A DNA stretch of 64,000 nt from SM23-73-3 sp964580215 (GTDB taxonomy: Bacteria; Zixibacteria; MSB-5A5; SM1-73), in NCBI GenBank assembly GCA_964580215.1, contig CAZOJT010000009.1, positions 29,784 to 93,783 of the forward strand, written 5' to 3'. Below, piece by piece: positions 18,416-27,185 of this stretch (positions are counted from its first letter, which is position 1; each line of letters starts with the position of its first letter). The notes under the pieces were generated by a model. That model ran no database searches. It was not told where the DNA came from and worked only from the letters and a program-made list of their open reading frames with translations. The position numbers were made by a program, and so were the translations under genes.

Positions 18416-19867
18416 ATGTTGAAAATAACCAGATTGATAAGGCTTGTTTTAATTTTCAGTTTATGTTTTTCCGCAAGCTTATTTTGGGGGATAAGAAGCT
18501 TTGCCGAAGTAACCGGAGGCATGGTCCATGATTATGATGACTCTTACGGGGTGAAACATCGGGTCATCTCCGATCCCTATTTGGATGTGGAGGTTTGGGT
18601 GGATAAGGGGGAGGGAGCCACTTACTATCCGGGTGAGGATATAAAAATCTATTTCCAAGCTTCGCGCGACTGCTACTTGGTGATCTATAACATAGATGCC
18701 AGAGGATATGTCCATCTACTCTACCCGTATGATTCAGCAGACGATTATTATGTTGAGGGTGGAAGGGTCTATAGAATCCCGGATAGGTTTGATGATTACG
18801 ATCTGACCGTAAACGGACCCAGCGGAGTGGAATATATCCAGGCAGTGGCAAGCTTGGAGCCTTTAGTTCTTCCCAACTTCCCTGGTGAATATTCGTATGA
18901 GGGTGAAATATACGCATACCAACTGGATGGAGAGGATCCATTTGAATTCATGGCGGAGATAAATGCTGAAATCGCACCTTATGATTATGCCTCCGATGTC
19001 TGTATATTTAGCGTAGACTACCAATACCCTAAGTGGTATTACTGGCCCCGGGTGGTATACGTGGATCGGCCGGTTGACATATATTGGGGGGGCGTTTATT
19101 TCGATTATCCCTGGGGCGTGGAGGTATGGATTGACGGAGTCTTCTATGGAATCACCCCTATAACCATTCCGGCACTGGTGGTGGGAAGGCATTACGTAAG
19201 CTTCTGGTTTCATGGATGCTGGATCTGGAGAGACTGGTTTCGGGTGAGACGAGATTGCACCATAAGAGTATGGGCTGACTGTCACGATAGATACAGATAT
19301 GTGAAGGAGAGGTTTGTAGAAAAAAGCTACCGGGCGGAGAAAGCTAAAAGAAGAAGGGGAGCTGGGGATATGGGTGGATTGGTGAAACCGGTTCGACATG
19401 TGGAGAAGGGAAGAAAAGCTTTAGCTGAGGTTTCACGTATCAAGAAAGAAAAGGAATTCAGAAAGGAACCGTCGGTAAAGCGAAGGGGACTTAAGGATCG
19501 TCCTGCTCCCTCACGCATAACCGCTAAACCAAAACCGAGCAAGATAGATAAAATCACCAGGGCTAAAAGCATCCGGAGGTCTTCGCCTTCCGAAAAAGCT
19601 ACTTCCATGGATAAAAGAAAGGCAAGAGCAAAGAAAATAATATCAATGGGTAAAACGTCAAAAAAGATAGTGAGAGATAATAAGCTTAACCGCCCAAATC
19701 AGCCATCAAAGGTAACGCAGAAGATGCGGAAAAGCGAAAGCTCAAAACCAAAGATTAGTAAGGCAAAAATAAGCAACAGAGAAAAAAGAGTGTCAAAATC
19801 AGCTGGCGTCAGGAAAACGCATGTCAAGGAGACAAGGGATAGCAAGCCGGGGAAGAGAAGAAGATAA
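18416..19867 (+). CDS. Exported DUF4384-domain protein with PEGA-like segment and basic tail
   Basis: From ATG 18416 the product has 483 residues. A signal peptide ends near SFA (about residue 32). A DUF4384-type domain follows (about 40-165): VEVWVDKGEGATYYPGE, CYLVIYNIDARGYVHLLYPYD, VEYIQAVAS. A PEGA-like stretch with GVEVWIDGVFYGITPITIPAL is near residues 232-255. The last 170 residues are Lys/Arg/Ser-rich with no hydrophobic segment and could bind a polyanion or cell wall (inference). GGGAG at 18403-18407 supports the ATG; a GTG frame from 18356 has no ribosome binding site. Substrate and function are unknown. Confidence 0.75.
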   Translation: MLKITRLIRLVLIFSLCFSASLFWGIRSFAEVTGGMVHDYDDSYGVKHRVISDPYLDVEVWVDKGEGATYYPGEDIKIYFQASRDCYLVIYNIDARGYVHLLYPYDSADDYYVEGGRVYRIPDRFDDYDLTVNGPSGVEYIQAVASLEPLVLPNFPGEYSYEGEIYAYQLDGEDPFEFMAEINAEIAPYDYASDVCIFSVDYQYPKWYYWPRVVYVDRPVDIYWGGVYFDYPWGVEVWIDGVFYGITPITIPALVVGRHYVSFWFHGCWIWRDWFRVRRDCTIRVWADCHDRYRYVKERFVEKSYRAEKAKRRRGAGDMGGLVKPVRHVEKGRKALAEVSRIKKEKEFRKEPSVKRRGLKDRPAPSRITAKPKPSKIDKITRAKSIRRSSPSEKATSMDKRKARAKKIISMGKTSKKIVRDNKLNRPNQPSKVTQKMRKSESSKPKISKAKISNREKRVSKSAGVRKTHVKETRDSKPGKRRR

Positions 19868-20479
19868 TGATTCCCTTGCTTTCCGGTGGTGTTCTTCACC
19901 AGGGAGACAAACGGCGGGTGAGGAACACCCGCCTGAACAGGGGAGGGATAAGCAAACTTTTTACCATTTGTTGTTGCCCAATTTATTCGCAGTATCTTGA
20001 GATTGGGCTTTTCACAGGCTGGATCACCCTACCTTTGGCAGGGGATTTTCAATAAATCGAGCAACTACGGAGAAAAGGGATTCTTAAAAAAAGCTCAATA
20101 TCAGTTTGAACATCACCAAAATTAAAAAAATGGAGTCTTGCTGGAAATTTGACAATATGATGAGTGACATATAATAGAATTTTTCACAACGGAAGGAAAG
20201 GGGTAGCCGCAGATCAATTGACTTCCTATGGATCCATATGGACAAATGAGCTTTAGTCTGCGAGGAAGGGATGCAATGTTTAGGAAATTCTCCAAGAGGG
20301 TGTGTCAAGTAAATTGTGTGAGAGTTCTGAAAAAGTCATTTTTGCGGGGCTGGGAGCCCCGCCTACGCGGGACTAAGTTATTTAATACCCAACCGCGTAG
20401 GACCCGCCTCGGGCAGGCCAAACCCTGGCATTTCTTCAGAGATATCTGTGTAAATTTGTTTTTTTGAATGAGTAAACTG
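19868..20479. other. Long spacer with hairpins and a possible promoter, no supported gene
   Basis: Seen here: GGTGTTCTTCACC and GGCGGGTGAGGAACACCCGCC hairpins (about 19885-19935); TTGACA (20149-20154) and TATAAT (20170-20175) hexamers with a short 15-base spacing and no convincing downstream gene; a GTAGCCGCAG...TTGACT...AAATGAGCTT repeat (about 20203-20265), also present at 42951-42997; and a GGGGCTGGGAGCCCC hairpin with a CCTACGCGG palindrome (20346-20410). Confidence 0.55.
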
Positions 20480-20507
20480 TTGACAAGTGGCGCAGTTAGG
20501 CTATATT
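20480..20507 (+). promoter_or_regulatory. Sigma-70-type promoter
   Basis: TTGACA (20480-20485) and TATATT (20502-20507) lie 16 bases apart, about 86 bases upstream of the Lys-rich exported protein gene at 20593. The -10 surroundings (TATATTAAATTAG) are repeated at the promoter at 33862-33889. Confidence 0.65.
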
Positions 20508-20592
20508 AAATTAGCCATTCTAAATTATGGCTTAAGGTTTTCGGTTAACCGTGATATTGCTCAAAAAATATTACTGATGAGAGGTGAGAGAG

Positions 20593-21144
20593 ATGAAGAA
20601 GATTTTTGTCGTTTTTGTGTGTATCCTGACCACCGTGGCTTTTCTTTCTTCGGCTTCTGCCATCGACCGAAGTTCCAAAAGCAACAGTTCAGATACGAAA
20701 GAGAAGCCAACCAAGATTAAAGAGATCAAAGAAAAAAAGACCACCAAGGAAAAGGCTGGAACGGTTACCTCCTCAAAGGAGGGTGTCCAGAAAAGGGAAG
20801 ACAAAGACGCGGTTGCGCCCAAAGAATCATCAAAGAAAATCAAGGGGTGGTTTAAGACAAAAAAGAGCAAGGAGAAATATGATTATTTCATAGATAGAAA
20901 CAATAATGGCATTGATGATCGGTTAGAAAGGGACGTAAAGGCAAGAAGCATAAAAAAGCAAGAACCTCTTAAGAAGCAAGAGACCATTAAGAAGCGGCCT
21001 TCTGTCCCTGCAGAAAAAGCGCCGGCAAAAGTGAGCCCCTCCATCAAAACGCCGAAAAAAGTAAAGGAAACAAAGGTAAGCGAACAGAAAAAAGAGACAA
21101 AAGTAAAGAAGACTGAGAAGAAGAGAGAAGGAGACAAAAGATAA
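20593..21144 (+). CDS. Exported Lys-rich protein with one calcium-loop-like motif
   Basis: A 183-residue protein. A signal peptide (MKKIFVVFVCILTTVAFLSS, ending near SASA) is followed by a very Lys/Glu/Thr-rich, low-complexity chain. In the middle, near residue 99, is DRNNNGIDDRLE, which fits the D-x-N-x-N-G-x-D-D calcium-loop pattern of dockerin and thrombospondin type 3 repeats. ATG 20593 is preceded by GAGGTGAG (20581-20588); the upstream GTG lies inside that ribosome binding site. It resembles the basic tail of the DUF4384 protein upstream in composition. I do not recognise a family. Ends at a strong terminator. Confidence 0.65.
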   Translation: MKKIFVVFVCILTTVAFLSSASAIDRSSKSNSSDTKEKPTKIKEIKEKKTTKEKAGTVTSSKEGVQKREDKDAVAPKESSKKIKGWFKTKKSKEKYDYFIDRNNNGIDDRLERDVKARSIKKQEPLKKQETIKKRPSVPAEKAPAKVSPSIKTPKKVKETKVSEQKKETKVKKTEKKREGDKR

Positions 21145-21198
21145 TTTCTGGTTTATAAGACCTTAGCCAACATATCATCCAAATTGGTTAATAGAAGC

Positions 21199-21239
21199 AA
21201 AAGCCAGAACCTAACTTAAGTTAGGCTCTGGCTTTTTTT
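21199..21239 (+). terminator. Rho-independent terminator
   Basis: AAAGCCAGAACCTAAC, loop TTAA, GTTAGGCTCTGGCTTTTTTT: a long stem followed by seven T. Nearly the same sequence as the terminator at 17132-17166. The remaining spacer to 21451 is AT-rich and shows nothing else I can name. Confidence 0.9.
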
Positions 21240-21451
21240 GATGTGCTTTTCTGAAAAAACATGTTTTTAATCACTGCTTGGTGAGATATTATCATCCCCA
21301 GCCTTTCGGAACCCAAAAACAGACGAAATCTTTTGCCAGCAAAGGTTAAGAATCATAAATTTTCTCCCGATTAGTATTTTATGGATGAAAGTATGTGCAT
21401 TAAGGGAGAGGTCTGTGTTTAGGGATTTAACCCTCAAGTTCATTTCTGAGC

Positions 21452-22654
21452 ATGAACGTTAAAACTAAAGAAGTGGGGCTTACCGGAAATCTGCGGACGG
21501 TTTCTTTATCCGACCTGCTACAGTTGATCAGTGCGGCTGGAAAGACGGGAATGCTTCTGATCTCCCGGGATGACCAGAAAAGAGAGATATATTTCATGAA
21601 GGGAAATATCATCTACGCCTCCTCCTCGGGAAACGAAGATGAGCTTTTAGGAAATCTTGTTCTAAGGAGGAGGAAGATTCTCGAGCCAGATCTTAAGAGA
21701 GCTTTAAGCCTTCAGAAGCTGACCCGGAAAAGATTGGGCGCCATCCTCCTGGAGATGGGGGTTTTAACCAAAGAGGAGTTGATAGAATGCTTACAATATC
21801 AGATAGAGGAGATAATTTATAACCTGTTTGGCTGGAATTCAGGCGAGTTCATCTTTTACGAGGGGAGGTTGCCACCGGCAGACCAAATCACCACCCAGCT
21901 CAATACCATGAACGTGATCATGGAGGGATCAAGGAGGATCGATGAATGGATACAAATCCAAAAAATTCTTCCGCCTGATGACGTGAAACTTCAGATGGTA
22001 AAAAATCCCAGGATAAAGTCGAGCACAGTGACCATGCCTGTAAATGACATACAGCTACTTCCCTTCATCGATGGAGAGAGAACCATCTCCGAGCTTTTGC
22101 AGGTAAGCCCTTTGAGCGAATTTTACACACGCAAGGCGTTATATAACCTGATCACTTCTGGCTTGGTTGAGGCAGGGGAGAAAAAAAAGATAAGAAAACA
22201 AGAGACGAACGGAGAGAAGCTCCTTTTGTATGTGATGATCAAACTATACTCTCAGTCCTATCAGACCATTGAGAAAATGGCCTCCCAAAAGTTGGGAGAG
22301 GGAGCCAAGAGGATTTTAAAGAGATGTTTTGACGCTCAAAAGTCTTTAAACCCTCTCTTGAGTAAACTGGAAAGCTCTGAGAATTTCTTAGACTTTCGCC
22401 ATCTGGAAAACTCGGTAAATAAAATCCGTCAGCCCATCCGATTTCACAAGCTGATGGATGGATTAAATGATCTGCTTTTAGAATTCTTGAGATCTATCTC
22501 CAGAAGTTTGGGAAGAAACTTAACCAGGCAGGTTATCTCTCAGATCAAGAAGGAGACAGCCCAGGTGGTAGCTGAGCAGAGATGGATTGCAAAAGAGTAT
22601 GAGTTGGAAGAAGAGCTTTTGAAAACTCTAAAGAAAAGCCAGCGATGTTTATAG
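21452..22654 (+). CDS. DUF4388 (PATAN) domain protein
   Basis: A 400-residue soluble protein. The N-terminus (about residues 7-150) is a DUF4388/PATAN domain: LTGNLRTVSLSDLLQLISAAGKTGML, YFMKGNIIYASSSG, then two GAILLEMGVLTKEEL/LQYQIEEIIYNLFGW segments and the GEFIFYEG ending. A second part (about 200-245: DGERTISELLQVSPLSEFYTR) looks like a winged-helix continuation of the same family. The rest is helical. PATAN proteins are linked to signalling and gliding or pilus control in several phyla. Here it opens the gene block leading to Roadblock proteins, MglA and PilB/T/C, and overlaps the next gene by ten bases. Confidence 0.8.
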   Translation: MNVKTKEVGLTGNLRTVSLSDLLQLISAAGKTGMLLISRDDQKREIYFMKGNIIYASSSGNEDELLGNLVLRRRKILEPDLKRALSLQKLTRKRLGAILLEMGVLTKEELIECLQYQIEEIIYNLFGWNSGEFIFYEGRLPPADQITTQLNTMNVIMEGSRRIDEWIQIQKILPPDDVKLQMVKNPRIKSSTVTMPVNDIQLLPFIDGERTISELLQVSPLSEFYTRKALYNLITSGLVEAGEKKKIRKQETNGEKLLLYVMIKLYSQSYQTIEKMASQKLGEGAKRILKRCFDAQKSLNPLLSKLESSENFLDFRHLENSVNKIRQPIRFHKLMDGLNDLLLEFLRSISRSLGRNLTRQVISQIKKETAQVVAEQRWIAKEYELEEELLKTLKKSQRCL

Positions 22655-23085
22655 AAAAACTTCATAAGTTCTTGAAAGGAAATATAAGTAGAAAACTAAC
22701 CTGTGTTATCAGCTTCTGGTTGGTATTTTTTTCTGCACAGGTCTCCTTCGCCTATGAAAGTGCCGATATTTTCCGGGCGGAGATTCGAGGCTCCGGCTCT
22801 TTATCGGTTCTTTCAGCACTTTTTGATATTTTGCTTCTGGTGGGGGCGTTTGCCTGTTTTCTTATCTCGGTGAGAGTTAAATCATTCTTAAAAGATGGGG
22901 AGCTGGCTTCCGGATGGACTCTTTTTTCGCTCTCCTTTGTCCTTTTGTTTGTGGCTCAGCTTCTTAGCTTTTCTTTAAGCGTTGGTCTTCTGAATATCTC
23001 CCCCAACATAATCTCCTCACTTCGTGTTTTGTTTATCCTTTTTTTAGCTTCTGGTATTTACTTTATGAAAAAAGTCCTGAGTTGA
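22645..23085 (+). CDS. Small four-helix membrane protein of unknown function
   Basis: A 146-residue protein with about four hydrophobic segments (near 18-36, 55-78, 90-112, 118-140). Its ATG overlaps the end of the DUF4388 gene by ten bases, suggesting translational coupling. No motif is recognised. Its position suggests a membrane partner of the PATAN/Roadblock signalling proteins, but this is only context. Confidence 0.6.
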   Translation: MFIEKLHKFLKGNISRKLTCVISFWLVFFSAQVSFAYESADIFRAEIRGSGSLSVLSALFDILLLVGAFACFLISVRVKSFLKDGELASGWTLFSLSFVLLFVAQLLSFSLSVGLLNISPNIISSLRVLFILFLASGIYFMKKVLS

Positions 23086-23148
23086 TCTGACACCTTTAAG
23101 TTTATCAGTCTTATGAACTTTCGGATTTCTCTCAAGCCCAGAAAGTAA

Positions 23149-23170
23149 GGGGACTTAGCCCCATTTTTTC
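23149..23170 (+). terminator. Weak terminator-like hairpin
   Basis: GGGG, loop ACTTAG, CCCC, then ATTTTTTC. The stem is only four base pairs, so termination may be partial. Confidence 0.35.
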
Positions 23171-23195
23171 AACCACCAAAGTTAAGTAACCGAAT

Positions 23196-23224
23196 TTGAC
23201 TGTCGATAAACCTATTAGTTAAAT
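23196..23224 (+). promoter_or_regulatory. Possible promoter before the Roadblock gene block
   Basis: TTGACT (23196-23201) and TTAAAT (23219-23224) with 17 bases between them, about 120 bases upstream of the first Roadblock gene. The -10 match is poor, so this is tentative. Confidence 0.35.
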
Positions 23225-23345
23225 CTTAAGGGTCTTCGGATTTGTCTTAAAACATCTATCCCGGGGAATCGCATCTTTGTCGGAGGTGAATTTTTGTAGC
23301 ATCTGTGGTTTAGGGGGGGAAGTGTAGCTTAAGCTGAGAGGATTT

Positions 23346-24194
23346 ATGCAGCCAACTGTACAGTTGGATGAAAGAATCTCCAAATGTGAGGAGATTTTAG
23401 CTCACAATCCCGAATCCATGATTTTTGCGGCCCTATCGGATGCCTATCGTAAGAAGGGAGATTTGGCTAAAGCGTTTCATGCCTGCACTCGAGGTTTAAA
23501 GCTTCATCCCGATTACGGTCCCGGACATCTGGTGATGGCAAAGATCAACATGGAAAGAGGAATGTATTCCGAGGCGGAAAAGGAGCTTGCTCTGGCGGTT
23601 CAGGCAGATGGCAAAACCAGAGCCACCGAGCTTCTTCTGGCTCAGATTCTCATGAAGAAAGATCAAATAAAAGATGCCAAAAAGATCTTAGAAAAGCTCA
23701 AAGCCACTGATCCGGAAAATGAGGTGGTGGGCGAGCTTCTGAAGTCTATAAAGCAAAAAGCGGATTTCGGCAGGATCCATGGGACCGACAAGCCGGGCTA
23801 CGATGTGATGACGGTGCAGGAACGCTGGCATATAGAGAAGGTGGTGGATCTTAAAGACGGGGTGCATTATTTGAAATCCCTGCCGGACGTATTGGGGGCG
23901 TTGGTGGTAGGAGAGGATGGATTGGTGCTGGAGAGCAGGCTAAACCCCAATTTTAAAAAAGAGCGAATCGGGGCAATCGCCACTTGCATCACCCAATGTG
24001 TGAAAGATGGGGTAGGTGGGATAGGGTTTGGAGAATATGAACAGGTCTTGATAGAGACGGAAAACCTTGAGTTTTGGATAATGAAATTCAACAACCAAGC
24101 TTTTGTATTGTGTTGTGCCCCAGAAGCCAATCTGGGAGCTTTAAAGATAAGAGTGGGTGAGCTTCTGGAACACCTCTCCAGAAACCTTGAATAA
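23346..24194 (+). CDS. TPR protein with C-terminal Roadblock/LC7 domain
   Basis: A 282-residue protein. Three to four tetratricopeptide repeats cover about residues 18-140 (AALSDAYRKKGDLAKAFHACTRGLKLHPDYG, MERGMYSEAEKEL, KKDQIKDAKKILEKL). After a linker, a Roadblock/LC7 domain fills about 165-282 (ALVVGEDGLVLESRLN, IGAIATCITQCV, LCCAPEANLGALKIRVGELLEHL). Roadblock proteins bind and regulate small Ras-like GTPases such as MglA, which is encoded 1.3 kb downstream. GAGAGG precedes the ATG. It starts a run of four Roadblock-domain genes. Confidence 0.85.
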   Translation: MQPTVQLDERISKCEEILAHNPESMIFAALSDAYRKKGDLAKAFHACTRGLKLHPDYGPGHLVMAKINMERGMYSEAEKELALAVQADGKTRATELLLAQILMKKDQIKDAKKILEKLKATDPENEVVGELLKSIKQKADFGRIHGTDKPGYDVMTVQERWHIEKVVDLKDGVHYLKSLPDVLGALVVGEDGLVLESRLNPNFKKERIGAIATCITQCVKDGVGGIGFGEYEQVLIETENLEFWIMKFNNQAFVLCCAPEANLGALKIRVGELLEHLSRNLE

Positions 24195-24206
24195 GAGGGA
24201 GGTAAG

Positions 24207-25136
24207 GTGAATTCTGATTACAGAGGGGAGTTGAGAGGAGTTCTTTTGGTCTCCTTTTTTATCATGGTGGTTCCACTGATATTCTTCCCCAGGGATTTCG
24301 GGCTGAAATTGGATTGGTCGCTCTTTTTGCTTTTCGCTTTTGAGTTGGGCTGGTATATGCTGATCCTGTTTGTCATGTTTTCCAAAGCATCAGCTCCAAA
24401 GGTGTTTCTATTTGGCCTGTTGACTCTGGGCTATCGAATTGGCTTGGGCATTGGATTTGGTATACTTCTTCTGGTTATGTTTCCTTTGTCTTTATCCTCC
24501 TCGCTTCAGTTGGGAATCTGTCAATATATGCCGGCTTTTCTTCTTCAAGCTTTGATGTCTCCATTTGTGCTCAAATCACTTTTTGAATCCTCTATGGGGA
24601 AAACAAAAAAAGCTGAAGAGACGCCAATGGAGTTTGAGCGAAGGGTTGCAGAACCCCTTCCTTCTTCTTTTACTCCTGAAATATCAAAAGAGAGGTTAGA
24701 TGGCAGAAGATCAATTCCCTCACAAAAGGAGATTAAGGTGGCAGGAGAAGACAAATTAGAAAACATTTTGCACTACCTGAGAGAGTATGCCGGAGTGAAG
24801 GCGGCTATTCTGGTGGATCAAGAGGGTTTGGTGGTGGCGAAAGATTCTTTATCCGATTATGATCCGGAGAAGGTTGCCTCCTTCGCTCGGTGCTTGAAGG
24901 AGACGAATGACCAAATACTTCACAAGATGGGAGAGAAGACCTCGGAACGAATTGGAATTTATACCCCGGATATGTGGATATGCTTAAATCAGATAGAAGG
25001 CTTCACATTGGTGGTGGTGTCCGATCGCCGCACGGATGAGTTGCTTTCGGTTCGAATATTACAGTCCACCGGAATGATAAAGAAAATTCTTTCCGAGAGG
25101 TACCAGCAAAATATCCTAAAAGTTGTGGAGGCATGA
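24207..25136 (+). CDS. Membrane-anchored Roadblock/LC7 protein
   Basis: A 309-residue protein. The first 140 residues contain about four hydrophobic helices, then a polar linker (about 140-190), then a Roadblock domain (about 190-305: AAILVDQEGLVVAKDSLSDYDPEKVASFARCLKETN). It probably tethers a GTPase-regulating domain to the inner membrane. Start is GTG 24207, with GGAGG four bases upstream. One base separates its stop from the next gene's ATG. A polytopic anchor on a Roadblock domain is less common than the free form. Confidence 0.82.
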   Translation: MNSDYRGELRGVLLVSFFIMVVPLIFFPRDFGLKLDWSLFLLFAFELGWYMLILFVMFSKASAPKVFLFGLLTLGYRIGLGIGFGILLLVMFPLSLSSSLQLGICQYMPAFLLQALMSPFVLKSLFESSMGKTKKAEETPMEFERRVAEPLPSSFTPEISKERLDGRRSIPSQKEIKVAGEDKLENILHYLREYAGVKAAILVDQEGLVVAKDSLSDYDPEKVASFARCLKETNDQILHKMGEKTSERIGIYTPDMWICLNQIEGFTLVVVSDRRTDELLSVRILQSTGMIKKILSERYQQNILKVVEA

Positions 25137-25137
25137 T

Positions 25138-25488
25138 ATGTATAAAATATTGGAAGAGCTGAACAAAACTACCGGGATCAACGGCAGCATGGTAGTAGGA
25201 GAGGACGGCATCGTGATCGCCGCTGATTTAAATACCCAGCTTCAAGACGAGGCAGTGGGGGCTTTGGCGGCTTCCATCGTCAGCACGGTCAAGAAGTCGA
25301 TGGAACGCCTTTCCAATGAGGATTTAAAACAGATAACCGTGGAGGCCGGCAAAGGCAAGTTATTTTTTACCGAAGTGGGGATAGGCATCCTGGCGGTCAC
25401 CACGGATTCTCAGGTAAATGTGGGGCTGGTTCGGCTGGAGATAAAAAATGCGGCGGAAAAAATAAAGCTTGCCCGAAAGTCCGCCTGA
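25138..25488 (+). CDS. Single-domain Roadblock/LC7 protein
   Basis: A 116-residue protein consisting almost only of a Roadblock domain (MVVGEDGIVIAADLNTQLQDEAVGALAASIVSTVKKSM ... VNVGLVRLEIKNAAEKI). ATG 25138 is chosen because GGAGG (25127-25131) lies six bases upstream; a TTG frame from 25123 would overlap that site. It sits between the membrane-anchored Roadblock gene and mglA and could be an MglA co-regulator. Confidence 0.85.
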   Translation: MYKILEELNKTTGINGSMVVGEDGIVIAADLNTQLQDEAVGALAASIVSTVKKSMERLSNEDLKQITVEAGKGKLFFTEVGIGILAVTTDSQVNVGLVRLEIKNAAEKIKLARKSA

Positions 25489-25520
25489 GACAGTCTGAAG
25501 TTGCCAAATGGAGACAAAAG

Positions 25521-26507
25521 ATGGCATCTATAAATTATGCCTTCAAGGAGATCTCGTGTAAGATAGTTTTCTACGGTCCCGGACTTTCCGGAAAAACCAC
25601 CAACCTCCAATACGTTCATCAAAAGATCCCGCCTCAGACCAGAGGGAACTTGATCTCTTTAGCCACTGATCAGGACAGAACCCTTTATTTTGATTTTCTT
25701 CCAGTGGACATCGGCAAGATACATGGGTTTTCCACCAAGTTTCAGCTTTACACCGTCCCCGGGCAGGTGTATTACAATGCTACCAGAAAGCTGGTCTTAA
25801 GAGGTGTGGATGGTTTGGTCTTCGTGGCAGACTCCCAAAAATCCAAAATGGATGAGAACATGGAAAGCTTTCAGAATCTGGTGGAAAATCTGTCAGAATA
25901 CGGATACGACATAGACAAGATTCCTTTAGTGTTTCAATATAACAAAAGAGACTTTCCTGACATCAGCTCGTTGGAGGAACTAGGGAAAGCATTAAACCCT
26001 GAGGGGCTTCCCTACTTTGAAGCGGTTGCCACCAAAGGGATAGGTGTATTTGATGTCCTGAAGTGTATCAGCAAATTGGTCTTGGATCAAGCCAAACGTA
26101 GACAACTCTTTCCGGAAAGGGAGATTGAAACCGAGGAGGTTGAAAAAGCGCCGGCTTTGCTGAGTCTCTCCCAGATGCCGCAAACTGAGCAAATGGCAGA
26201 AGCTTTGAACTCCTCAACCCCTGTTGAGAACTTGACCCAAGAGGCGGTAACCACCATCACCCAAAAGAAACCTGAGCCTCCAGCAGAGGAGATAACCCCA
26301 AAGCCACAAGATACCCACAAAGAAACAAAACCCGAAATCGAGTTGGATATAGGAGAAATCGCCGAGAAAGAAAAGGTGAAGATGGATCAGATTCCCTCCA
26401 GGGAGAGCCCCACCATAATAAGCTGGTCAGCCGGAAAATCCGGCAAAAAGACCAAATCGAAAGGATTCTTTTTATGGCGCTTTGTGAATAAACTTTTCAA
26501 TAGATAG
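25521..26507 (+). CDS. mglA: MglA-type small Ras-like GTPase with C-terminal extension
   Basis: GTP-dependent polarity switch for gliding or twitching motility. The GTPase domain (about residues 8-195) has the MglA-type P loop GPGLSGKTT (19-27), TVPGQVYYNATRKL (from 78) and the guanine-specificity motif QYNKRD (139-144). Unlike typical MglA of about 195 residues, it carries a 130-residue acidic, Pro/Glu/Lys/Thr-rich extension ending in a basic stretch (KKTKSKGFFLWRFVNKLFNR). That amphipathic basic end could be a membrane or protein docking site (inference). Flanked on both sides by Roadblock-domain genes. Confidence 0.9.
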   Translation: MASINYAFKEISCKIVFYGPGLSGKTTNLQYVHQKIPPQTRGNLISLATDQDRTLYFDFLPVDIGKIHGFSTKFQLYTVPGQVYYNATRKLVLRGVDGLVFVADSQKSKMDENMESFQNLVENLSEYGYDIDKIPLVFQYNKRDFPDISSLEELGKALNPEGLPYFEAVATKGIGVFDVLKCISKLVLDQAKRRQLFPEREIETEEVEKAPALLSLSQMPQTEQMAEALNSSTPVENLTQEAVTTITQKKPEPPAEEITPKPQDTHKETKPEIELDIGEIAEKEKVKMDQIPSRESPTIISWSAGKSGKKTKSKGFFLWRFVNKLFNR

Positions 26508-26522
26508 AGCGGAGGTGTGAAA

Positions 26523-27029
26523 TTGAGACAGGAGGATCTGGTAATCTATGAGGAGCAGATCGAAAAGATAGAGAAAGCTCTGAGCAGGTTAATCGAGGAT
26601 GCACAAGCCAAGTGTGTGCTCCTGGTGGACAAGGATGGCCATTTGATCACTCGTCAGGGTTTCACTCAATCTTTGGATACCACTGCCCTGGCGGCGCTTT
26701 TAGCTGGAAGCTTTGCCTCCACCCGAGAGATTGCCCGTCTGGTGGGAGAGCCGGAGTTTTCCGTTCTTTTCCATCAGGGCAAGAAGGATCATATTCATAT
26801 CACTCTGGTGGGGGAAAGGACCATTCTGGCGGTCGTCTTTGATGATCGAACCACCATCGGCATGGTTCGGCTTTATGCTAAAGAGGCTACTGAAAATCTG
26901 GGAAAGGTTTTCTCTTCTGCCAACCGTCAGGACCGCCAAACTGAAGAGGAGAAGAAAACCGACTTAGATTCAGAGTTTTCGACTTCTTTAGAAAACAGGC
27001 TGGATGATATCTTTTCTGAGCAATCCTGA
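26523..27029 (+). CDS. MglB-like Roadblock/LC7 protein
   Basis: A 168-residue protein with a Roadblock domain at about residues 15-130 (KCVLLVDKDGHLITRQGF, LAALLAGSFASTREIARLVG, TIGMVRLYAKEATENLGKVF) and an acidic tail. Its size and position directly after mglA fit MglB, the MglA GTPase-activating protein. I prefer TTG 26523 as start: GGAGG (26511-26515) is seven bases before it but only one base before GTG 26517. Two residues shorter than the GTG form. Confidence 0.82.
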   Translation: MRQEDLVIYEEQIEKIEKALSRLIEDAQAKCVLLVDKDGHLITRQGFTQSLDTTALAALLAGSFASTREIARLVGEPEFSVLFHQGKKDHIHITLVGERTILAVVFDDRTTIGMVRLYAKEATENLGKVFSSANRQDRQTEEEKKTDLDSEFSTSLENRLDDIFSEQS

Positions 27030-27185
27030 TGGAGGATATCTCAAAAGTCCGAGAAAGGGAAGTTTTCAAAAGTGTATCATCGGGTTGAGCAGAGAAAGTG
27101 TGAACACATCTGAGAAACAACAAAATGAGCAGTCTCATCATATAGAGTGACCTTAAGTGAGATTCTGAGTTTTTAGGTGAAAGTT

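Noticed and set aside
20149..20175. TTGACA / TATAAT pair as a gene promoter
   Set aside because: Hexamers are excellent but the spacing is 15 bases and no credible gene or RNA follows; kept only as a note in the spacer entry.
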